Source: Pseudomonadota bacterium (GTDB lineage Bacteria > Pseudomonadota > Alphaproteobacteria > Sphingomonadales > Sphingomonadaceae). From it: a stretch of 10,774 bases of DNA. A program made the position numbers and the translations under genes. Numbering within the stretch: position 1 is the first letter of the stretch; every line of letters begins with the position of its first letter. Shown here one piece after another: positions 6,639-10,774 of this stretch. The notes under the pieces are model-generated. The model was not told where the DNA came from and searched no databases. It saw only the letters and a program-made list of their open reading frames with translations. The stretch covers positions 1-10,774 of the forward strand of contig JAFAGN010000150.1 of assembly GCA_023422695.1 (NCBI GenBank), given 5' to 3'.

Positions 6639-7627
6639 GCCGCGAGCCTTTTGGGTTGGCCGTCGCCATCATGGGCGACCGGCGGTTGATCTTCATCGCT
6701 GCGGCGACGGCCAAGCCAGAGCTTGACCGCCAGTTCGCCGCCTTCGAGCGTCTGGGTATTTTCGAGCAGCAGCCCGGACGAGGCAAACCAGCCGCGGATC
6801 TGCGCGTCCGAAAAGCCCAGTCGGACATGCGCCGCCTGATCGCGCAGCGCCTCGTCCTCATGCGGCGCAAAATCGACGATCAGCAAATGGCCGCCGCCGC
6901 GCAGCACCCGGCTTGCTTCGGCAATCACCCGGTCAGGTTCGTGCGCGAAATGCAGCGCCTGGTGGATCACGATGCTGTCGACGCTGGCGTCGCCGACCGG
7001 CAGGTTCAGGAAATCGCCCTGCACCAGATCGACCGGAACCGTCTGTCCCGCCAGCTTGGCGCGCGCGATGCGCAGCATTTCGGGGCTGCGGTCGAGCGCG
7101 GTAATCCGGCGCGCGGTCGGCGCGAAGATTTCGGCCATCCGCCCGGTACCGGTGCCGATGTCGAGCAGATGCCCCAGCCGCCGGTTGTGCATCATCGCCA
7201 GCATCGCCGCCTCGACCTCGCTTTCGGCGACGTGGCGCGAGCGGATCGCGTCCCATTCGGCGGCATGTTCGGCAAAATAGCGCTCGGCGACCGCGGCGCG
7301 CTCGTCGCGCACCGCCGCCAGCCGCCGCGCGTCATGCACGATGACCAATGCTTCGCGCGCCGAAAAGGGCCATTTCTCGGCCTGCCCGATGACCTCGGCA
7401 ATCGGCCCGCCTTTGGCGATCCGCAAAAATACCCAGCTCCCCTCGCGCCGCCGCTCGACAATTCCCGCTTCGACCAGGATACGGACGTGGCGCGAGACGC
7501 GCGGCTGGCTCTGGTCGAGGACGACGGCGAGTTCGCCGATGGCCAGTTCCATTTCGCGCAGCAGCGCCACGACTCGCAAGCGCGTCGGGTCCGCCAAGGC
7601 CCGAAAGATGTCGATCAACTCGCTCAT
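6635..7627 (-). CDS. sahR: ArsR-family repressor fused to SAM/SAH-binding domain (SahR-like)
   Basis: A 330-residue two-domain protein. Residues 1-75 form an ArsR-type winged helix: IDIFRALADPTRLRVVALL, then the recognition region DQSQPRVSRHVRILVEAG and the wing VERRREGSWVFLRI. Residues about 110-305 form a class I SAM-dependent methyltransferase fold with motif I DIGTGTG (156-162), an acidic end of strand 2 (ALDRS), QGDFLNLP and a post-I segment VLRGGGHLLIVDF. No metal-binding Cys pair typical of arsenite or metal sensors is seen in the first domain. This architecture matches SahR, described in Proteobacteria as a repressor of SAM-cycle genes that senses S-adenosylhomocysteine through a methylase-like domain. 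The metF-metH genes directly downstream support that reading. It could instead be an active methyltransferase. The start at 7627 was chosen over 7672 because the longer version would place the promoter and operator inside the coding sequence and would precede the conserved ArsR start. The stop codon overlaps metF by ATGA. Confidence 0.88.
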   Translation of the reverse strand: MSELIDIFRALADPTRLRVVALLREMELAIGELAVVLDQSQPRVSRHVRILVEAGIVERRREGSWVFLRIAKGGPIAEVIGQAEKWPFSAREALVIVHDARRLAAVRDERAAVAERYFAEHAAEWDAIRSRHVAESEVEAAMLAMMHNRRLGHLLDIGTGTGRMAEIFAPTARRITALDRSPEMLRIARAKLAGQTVPVDLVQGDFLNLPVGDASVDSIVIHQALHFAHEPDRVIAEASRVLRGGGHLLIVDFAPHEDEALRDQAAHVRLGFSDAQIRGWFASSGLLLENTQTLEGGELAVKLWLGRRRSDEDQPPVAHDGDGQPKRLAA

Positions 7628-7634
7628 GAAGCAA

Positions 7635-7663
7635 CATATAAAGCTTTCTTTATATCCGGTCAA
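7635..7663 (-). promoter_or_regulatory. Promoter of the sahR-metF-metH operon
   Basis: On the minus strand TTGACC (7663-7658) and TATATG (7640-7635) are separated by 17 bases, a good sigma-70-type pair. Only seven bases lie between the -10 box and the ATG at 7627, so transcription should start at the A of the ATG or one base before it. No Shine-Dalgarno sequence precedes that ATG, in keeping with a leaderless message. A second -10-like TATAAA (7654-7649) is an alternative. Confidence 0.55.
7636..7655. promoter_or_regulatory. Operator palindrome, probably bound by SahR
   Basis: A perfect inverted repeat, ATATAAAG-CTTT-CTTTATAT, with 8-base arms and a 4-base spacer. It is the most A/T-rich spot in a G/C-rich region. 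It lies eight bases before the regulator's start codon, covering most of the spacer and the -10 box of the promoter. Binding there would block RNA polymerase. ArsR-family dimers bind palindromes of this size. It occurs only once in the window, consistent with one controlled operon. Which protein binds it is inferred from position. Confidence 0.75.
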
Positions 7664-7792
7664 CCGGCGCATGATCGCCTATTTCTGCGATGCGGCGCGT
7701 CGCCCGATCCACCTTGGGCGCAAACATCCCGTCCCGCGAAAAAAAGGGCGTTGCACGGTTTTTGGCGAGCGGGTAATTCTGCCCGCGATTGG

Positions 7793-7798
7793 CATAAT
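7793..7798 (+). promoter_or_regulatory. Weak -10 candidate for the first lipoprotein gene
   Basis: CATAAT lies 58 bases before the lipoprotein start codon. No good -35 box stands at the right distance. A small imperfect palindrome, GCGGG...CCCGC (7769-7786), overlaps the expected -35 position. The rest of the divergent region 7664-7856 shows nothing else recognisable. Confidence 0.25.
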
Positions 7799-7856
7799 CC
7801 GGGATCGATCTGTTCCTGTGCCGGTCGGTCCGTTCAAACCGAGAGGGGTTTCCCAA

Positions 7857-8177
7857 ATGAAAAAATCGTTCACCATGTCGCTCGTCCTCGCCGCTTCGCT
7901 GGGCCTCGCCGCTTGCGGTGAAAAGGCTGCCGACGACACCGCAGCCGCCACCGAAGACGCAGCAGCGACCGTCGAAGGCGCCGCTGACGGCGCAATGGAA
8001 GCTGCCGAAGGCGCTGCCGACGCTGCCGCCACCGCTGGCGCTGCCGCCGAAGGTGCTGCCGACGCCGCTGCTGCTGGCGACGCCGCTGTGGCCGCCGACA
8101 AGGCGACCGAAGCTGCCGACGCCGCCAAGGAAGCGACCGACGCTGCCAAGGGCGCGATGGAAGAAGCCAAGAAGTAA
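7857..8177 (+). CDS. Small alanine-rich lipoprotein (first of pair)
   Basis: This 106-residue precursor has a lipoprotein signal: MKKSFTMSLVLAASLGLAAC with lipobox LAAC and Cys20 as the lipidation site. The mature chain of 87 residues is about half alanine, with Glu, Asp and Lys making up most of the rest and no aromatic residues. It falls into four consecutive 14-residue units (49-62, 63-76, 77-90, 91-104), the first two nearly identical (AAEGAADAAATAGA and AAEGAADAAAAGDA). It ends in EEAKK. A long helix or coiled coil is likely. The protein is acidic in the first half and more lysine-rich near the end. The gene has a clear ribosome binding site (GAGAGGGG, 8 bases before ATG) and its own terminator. 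No family was recognised. Helical periplasmic lipoproteins such as Lpp, or LEA-like protectants, are possible analogies only. It is divergent from the met operon and shows no functional link to it. Confidence 0.85.
   Translation: MKKSFTMSLVLAASLGLAACGEKAADDTAAATEDAAATVEGAADGAMEAAEGAADAAATAGAAAEGAADAAAAGDAAVAADKATEAADAAKEATDAAKGAMEEAKK
8001..8084 (+). repeat. Two 42-base tandem units within the lipoprotein gene
   Basis: Bases 8001-8042 and 8043-8084 encode the two closest 14-residue units. They share long identical stretches such as GCCGAAGG and GCTGCCGACGC. The codon choices differ at several positions (GCT/GCC swaps), so the duplication is not recent. The two following 42-base units are much more diverged. 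Confidence 0.65.
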
Positions 8178-8208
8178 GCTGTTTGCGGGCCAGATTGGTC
8201 AACACAAC

Positions 8209-8247
8209 AAGGGGGGTCGTCGGTTCGCCGGCGGCCCCTTTGCTTTT
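8209..8247 (+). terminator. Rho-independent terminator after the first lipoprotein gene
   Basis: A stem of about 13 to 14 pairs with a TTCG loop (8224-8227) has arms starting AAGGGGGG and ending GGCCCCTTT, including some G-T pairs. It is followed by GCTTTT. It starts 31 bases after the stop codon. The T-run is short and interrupted, but the stem is very stable. Confidence 0.8.
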
Positions 8248-8325
8248 CGGGGTTCGGATCGCGTCCCAAACCGGCAAAAGCTATTGATTGCCAAGCCCCT
8301 GATCGCCCGCTAACCCTCTGCATCC

Positions 8326-8345
8326 ATGGCCGGTGACCCGGCCAT
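8326..8345 (+). promoter_or_regulatory. 5' untranslated hairpin before second lipoprotein gene
   Basis: Perfect 8-base arms ATGGCCGG and CCGGCCAT flank a TGAC loop. The hairpin ends seven bases before the ribosome binding site (GAAAGGAA, 8353-8360) of the following gene. It has no T-tract, so it is not a terminator. It could protect the mRNA 5' end, affect translation, or be a dyad binding site. The promoter was not identified with confidence; TTGCCA (8288-8293) with a CTAACC-like -10 near 8310 is a weak candidate. Confidence 0.5.
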
Positions 8346-8365
8346 TGCATTCGAAAGGAATACCC

Positions 8366-8662
8366 ATGCGCAAGATCCTCATCGCTTCGATGGCCGCTGC
8401 GGCCTTCAGCCTGACCGCCTGCTCGGAAAAGGCTCAGGAAGAAACCTCGGAAGCCGGCGCCGCCGTTGCTGACGATGCTGCCGCTGCTGGCGATGCCGTG
8501 GCCGAAGGCGCCGCTGACGCCGCCGACGCGACCGCCGAAGCCGCTGCCGATGCCGGCAACGCCGTCGAAGGCACCGTGAACGCCGCTGGCGACGCGGCCG
8601 CCGCTGCTGGCGACAAGATCGAAGAAGAAACCGCCAAGGCCGAAGCCAACGACAAGAAGTAA
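8366..8662 (+). CDS. Small alanine-rich lipoprotein (second of pair)
   Basis: This 98-residue precursor has signal MRKILIASMAAAAFSLTAC, lipobox LTAC and lipidated Cys19. The 80-residue mature chain is again about half alanine with Asp, Glu and Gly, has no aromatic residues, and ends in KAEANDKK. It shares short blocks with the first protein (EGAADAA, AAAAGDA, the CxEKA start, terminal KK), so the two look like diverged tandem duplicates. The gene starts at 8366 rather than at the in-frame ATG at 8333, because only the later start has a ribosome binding site (AAGGA, six bases away) and puts the signal peptide first. It has its own 5' hairpin and a strong terminator, so it is probably transcribed separately from its neighbour. 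A periplasm-facing helical lipoprotein is inferred; the role is unknown. Confidence 0.85.
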   Translation: MRKILIASMAAAAFSLTACSEKAQEETSEAGAAVADDAAAAGDAVAEGAADAADATAEAAADAGNAVEGTVNAAGDAAAAAGDKIEEETAKAEANDKK

Positions 8663-8695
8663 GTCGTTGGCGCGCGTCTGAGCGTGCGACTATAG

Positions 8696-8730
8696 AAGGG
8701 CTCCATTCCTGACGGGATGGAGCCCTTTTT
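8696..8730 (+). terminator. Strong Rho-independent terminator after the second lipoprotein gene
   Basis: GGGCTCCAT (8698-8706) pairs perfectly with ATGGAGCCC (8717-8725). The stem extends through three more pairs (one G-T) to a TGAC loop. Five T follow (8726-8730), with AA at 8696-8697 able to pair with the first of them. It starts 33 bases after the stop codon. Confidence 0.93.
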
Positions 8731-8746
8731 CGTGGGAGAGATGTCA

Positions 8747-8950
8747 ATGCGCCGCTGCGCCCTTGTCGCAATGCTGATCGCTGCGGCGCCGATTTCGGCA
8801 TGCAGCCGTACCGATAACGAGCCCGGTCCCGGCGGGGTGACGGTCAGCGAGGCAAAGGCGCTCGACGATGCCGCCGAAATGCTCGAAAGCCGCGACACCG
8901 CGCCCGCCGCGGCTGATGCGACAGCCAAGACGGAGGGCGCGGTTCAATAG
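8747..8950 (+). CDS. Small predicted lipoprotein, unknown function
   Basis: This 67-residue precursor has signal MRRCALVAMLIAAAPISAC and a lipobox-like PISAC with Cys19. The mature chain of 49 residues contains a polar, Pro/Gly-rich start (RTDNEPGPGGVTVSEA), a predicted short helix (AKALDDAAEMLESRD) and an alanine-rich tail. It is less alanine-biased than the two genes before it and lacks the terminal Lys pair. The start at 8747 is chosen because GGGAGAG (8734-8740) lies six bases before it. The in-frame ATGs at 8741 and 8717 are respectively too close to that site and inside the terminator stem. The gene begins just after the upstream terminator, leaving little room for its own leader. Ile at the -3 lipobox position is acceptable but not the most common, so lipidation is likely rather than certain. 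No family was recognised. Confidence 0.72.
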   Translation: MRRCALVAMLIAAAPISACSRTDNEPGPGGVTVSEAKALDDAAEMLESRDTAPAAADATAKTEGAVQ

Positions 8951-9098
8951 CCGCTTTCCCTTCGCGCCCCGGGACGCTAGTCTGCACCGGCCTCGCGACT
9001 GGCGCTGAAGATGGAGACCCATCGGGAAGCGGGGCTGGCGGAGTTGCCATGTCGAGCCGCGCGCCTGGGTGATCCATCGCCAGCGCAAGGACATCCGC

Positions 9099-9794
9099 AT
9101 GACCGATACACTCGCCGCCCCGGCTCCGACGACAATCGTCTTCCTGCTCTTTCCAGGCATCACCCAGCTTGATTTCACAGCGCCCGCGCAAGCGCTGTGC
9201 CGAATGCCCGGCGCCCGGCTGATCGGCGCCGCCGCCAGCCGCGATCCGATCGCCACCGACAGCGGCTTTGCGATCCTGCCGACCGACGATTTCGCCAGTT
9301 GCCCGCCAGCCGACATCCTGTGCATCCCCGGCGGCCATGGCGTCACCGACGCGCTGGCCGATACCGCAACGATCGATTTCATCGCCCGGCAGGCGGCGGG
9401 GGCGCAGTGGGTGACCAGCGTCTGCACCGGTGCCTTCCTGCTCGGCCGCGCCGGGCTGCTGACGGGCAAGCGCGCGACGACGCATTGGGCCTATGCCCAT
9501 CTGCTGCCGCTGGTCGGGGCCGAACCGGTGAACGCGCGGATCGTCGAGGATGGTAATGTCGTCACCAGCGGCGGGGTCACGTCCGGGCTCGATTTCGCGC
9601 TGACGCTGATCGGGCGGCTGCACGGCGACGCGGTGGCAGAGGCAATCCAGCTGGCGATCGAATATGACCCCGCCCCGCCCTATGCTGGCGGCCACCCTGA
9701 CCGCACGCCGGCGGCGATTACGGCGGGGTTGAAGGCGCGTGTCTATGACGCCGCGGCGGCGCGGATGGAACAGGCGCTTATCGGCCCGTCATAA
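9099..9794 (+). CDS. inhA: DJ-1/PfpI family protein, isonitrile hydratase-like
   Basis: This 231-residue cytosolic protein has the class I glutamine amidotransferase-like fold of the DJ-1/PfpI group. Landmarks are FLLFPGITQLDFTAPAQAL (Asp26), ADILCIPGGHGV, the nucleophile elbow VTSVCTGAFLLG (Cys109, followed by Thr110), GKRATTHWAYAHLLP and TSGGVTSGLDFALTL. The order and wording closely match isonitrile hydratase InhA of Pseudomonas putida as remembered, including the end of the domain (QLAIEYDPAPPYAGGHPD). That enzyme hydrates isonitriles to N-substituted formamides using the corresponding Cys and Asp. There is no C-terminal AraC-type helix-turn-helix, so it is not a GlxA-type regulator. The start at 9099 has AAGGA seven bases upstream. 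It appears to be a single gene, and the flanking genes give no hint of an isonitrile source. The family is sure; the exact substrate is a prediction. Confidence 0.85.
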   Translation: MTDTLAAPAPTTIVFLLFPGITQLDFTAPAQALCRMPGARLIGAAASRDPIATDSGFAILPTDDFASCPPADILCIPGGHGVTDALADTATIDFIARQAAGAQWVTSVCTGAFLLGRAGLLTGKRATTHWAYAHLLPLVGAEPVNARIVEDGNVVTSGGVTSGLDFALTLIGRLHGDAVAEAIQLAIEYDPAPPYAGGHPDRTPAAITAGLKARVYDAAAARMEQALIGPS

Positions 9795-9795
9795 T

Positions 9796-9895
9796 CCTCC
9801 CTGTCGCGCAGCGATGGGGAGGTGGCAGCGCGAAGCGCTGACGGAGGGGTGATGGCGCGGACGGTCCCCCTCCCCATGGCTTCGCCACAGGGAGG
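9796..9895. repeat. Inverted-repeat element between convergent genes
   Basis: 27-base arms (9796-9822 and 9869-9895) match at 24 positions when one is reversed. Each arm is also a hairpin by itself (CCTCCC...GGGAGG). The element fills the 109-base gap between the stop codons at 9794 and 9904. The inner part shares TGGCAGCGCG and AGCGCTGACGGAGGGG with the element at 4515-4652. It may serve as a terminator for both genes; no strong T-tract is present apart from TTCTTTT after the right arm on the plus strand (9896-9902). Confidence 0.85.
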
Positions 9896-9903
9896 TTCTT
9901 TTC

Positions 9904-10668
9904 CTAACCACAATCGGCGAGTGTAATTTCATAGAGCTTCGGCCAATATTTGCCGGTGACGAACAGGCGTTTCTTTTGCGCGTCCCAGGCGATGCCGTTG
10001 AGGACGCTGTCGCCGCCCGACGCCCCCGCCTGCTCCTTCAGCCCCGACAGGTCGACATAGGAGGTGATCGCGCCGCTGGCCGGGTCGATCCGCACGATCA
10101 TGTCGGTCATCCACACATTGGCCCAGATTTCGCCGTCGATCGTCTCGAGCTCGTTGAGCATCGCCAGCGGGCGGCTCCCGAACCGCACCGTGACGCGCTT
10201 CTGTTCGGTCATTGTCGCGGGGTCGAAAAAGCGCAGCTGTGAGGTGCCGTCGCTCAGCACCAGGCTGTCGCCGACCATCGTCACGCCCCAGCCTTCGCCG
10301 CCATATTTGAACGTGCCGACGGGTTTCAGATCCTTGATCCGCCACCGATTACCCACCCCGCCCTGCCAGGTGACCCCGATGATCTGGTCGCGCCAGCGGG
10401 TGATGCCTTCGCCGAACTGGTCGGGCGGCAGCCTGGTCTGCGCTAGCGCCTTGCCGGTCTTGAGGTCGAGCCGCGCAACGCGCGAGCGGCCATATTGGCC
10501 GGTCGCTTCGTAAAGATGGCTGCCGTCCCAGAACAGGCCTTGGGTGAAGCTGGTGGTGTCGTGGGGATAGGTCTGGACGATGCGATAGCCGCAGCGTTCG
10601 ATTGGCGGCGGCGCTGAGGGCGCAGCGGCGGGGTCGGCTAGCAGGGCGAAGGCAAGGAACAGGCTCAT
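9904..10668 (-). CDS. Glutaminyl-peptide cyclotransferase, beta-propeller type
   Basis: This 254-residue exported enzyme belongs to the plant/bacterial glutamine cyclotransferase family (Glu_cyclase_2), which converts N-terminal Gln of peptides to pyroglutamate. A short hydrophobic N-terminus (MSLFLAFALLADPAAA) suggests a Sec signal and a periplasmic location. The propeller shows the family signatures: YPHDTTSFTQGLFWDG, HLYEATGQYGRS with Glu54 as the likely catalytic acid, KYGGEGWGVT, VLSDGTSQLRFFDP, LNELETIDGEIWANVW, LNGIAWDAQKKRLFVTGKYWPKLYEI. The length matches the family (about 250-270). The ATG at 10668 is the natural start; no strong ribosome binding site precedes it. The gene faces the isonitrile hydratase-like gene tail to tail. 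The mature chain has two cysteines, Cys26 and one three residues from the end, that could form a disulfide closing the propeller. The signal sequence is unusually short, so the true cleavage site is uncertain. Confidence 0.92.
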   Translation of the reverse strand: MSLFLAFALLADPAAAPSAPPPIERCGYRIVQTYPHDTTSFTQGLFWDGSHLYEATGQYGRSRVARLDLKTGKALAQTRLPPDQFGEGITRWRDQIIGVTWQGGVGNRWRIKDLKPVGTFKYGGEGWGVTMVGDSLVLSDGTSQLRFFDPATMTEQKRVTVRFGSRPLAMLNELETIDGEIWANVWMTDMIVRIDPASGAITSYVDLSGLKEQAGASGGDSVLNGIAWDAQKKRLFVTGKYWPKLYEITLADCG

Positions 10669-10713
10669 GTCGCTTTGCTATGCGGCGCTACGTGAACTGG
10701 CAATGACAGAACC

Positions 10714-10743
10714 GACGCGCCCCAGCGAAGGCAGGGGCGCGTC
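10714..10743. repeat. Hairpin repeat at the right edge
   Basis: Perfect 10-base arms GACGCGCCCC and GGGGCGCGTC enclose AGCGAAGGCA. The core CCCC-A-GCGAAGGC-A-GGGG differs by one base from the complement of the second hairpin at 1844-1861. It lies upstream of the cyclotransferase gene. Nothing else was recognised between 10669 and the window end. Confidence 0.75.
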
Positions 10744-10774
10744 ATACGGCGGTGCGTTTCAAAGCGATTGGCGC

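Noticed and set aside
5709..6689. A 326-codon plus-strand open frame opposite metF
   Set aside because: It is a composition-driven shadow of metF, with no family signature and no ribosome binding site.
4654..7627. A cobalamin or SAM riboswitch for the methionine genes
   Set aside because: The predicted transcript has virtually no 5' leader and the genes inside the operon overlap, leaving no room for a riboswitch there. The only sizeable internal gap (4505-4653) has repeat stems but no recognisable B12-box-like sequence.
7628..7672. An upstream ATG at 7672 for the regulator
   Set aside because: It adds 15 residues encoded by the promoter and operator sequence and precedes the conserved ArsR N-terminus.
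7341..8177. A 278-residue plus-strand reading that would extend the first lipoprotein upstream
   Set aside because: The extension is antisense to the regulator gene and would bury the lipoprotein signal peptide in the middle. The ATG at 7857 has the ribosome binding site and the lipobox at the right distance.
7679..8350. A minus-strand open frame antisense to the alanine-rich lipoprotein
   Set aside because: GCN alanine codons read backwards give NGC codons, so a long Ala/Ser-rich antisense frame is expected by chance.
9099..9794. GlxA/FtrA-type AraC transcription factor
   Set aside because: The protein ends after the DJ-1/PfpI domain at 231 residues with no helix-turn-helix region.

Overview
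The window looks like a chromosomal segment from an alphaproteobacterium of the Sphingomonadaceae, most probably close to Sphingopyxis or Sphingomonas. The basis is the high G+C, the strong C/G bias at third codon positions, the protein families present, and several inverted-repeat families that resemble those scattered between genes in sphingomonad genomes. No phage, transposase, CRISPR, tRNA or rRNA sequence was seen. The genus is inferred, not proven.

The left edge (1-1678) holds a YbjN-domain gene on the plus strand. It converges on a minus-strand gene for an exported right-handed beta-helix protein, and a 79-base palindromic repeat fills the gap between them.

The centre (1880-7627) is a minus-strand operon for the methyl branch of the methionine/SAM cycle, read in this order. 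First is an ArsR-type repressor fused to a SAM/SAH-binding methyltransferase fold (SahR-like). Next comes metF (5,10-methylene-THF reductase). Last is methionine synthase split into two genes: a homocysteine-binding, Zn-dependent subunit of 349 aa, and an 874-aa subunit carrying the methyl-THF, cobalamin and reactivation domains. The first three genes overlap by ATGA, so their translation is probably coupled. A 138-base repeat element fills the gap between the two methionine synthase genes. In front of the regulator, a perfect 8-4-8 palindrome lies between and over a good -35/-10 pair whose predicted transcription start falls on or next to the ATG. This suggests a self-controlled operon with a leaderless first gene. 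The expected logic is that accumulating SAH releases the repressor, MetF makes methyl-THF, and the two-part MetH remethylates homocysteine.

The right part (7857-8950) carries three small plus-strand lipoprotein genes. The first two are strikingly alanine-rich, appear related, end in Lys-Lys, and each has a hairpin terminator. The third starts only a few bases after the second terminator.

The last part holds a plus-strand DJ-1/PfpI-family gene that closely resembles isonitrile hydratase (9099-9794). It converges on a minus-strand, beta-propeller-type glutaminyl-peptide cyclotransferase (9904-10668). A second copy of the repeat found inside the met operon fills the space between them. The right edge has a hairpin of a third repeat family.

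The points most worth following up are the SahR operator/leaderless promoter arrangement, the compensatory base changes in the intergenic repeat, and the alanine-rich lipoprotein pair.
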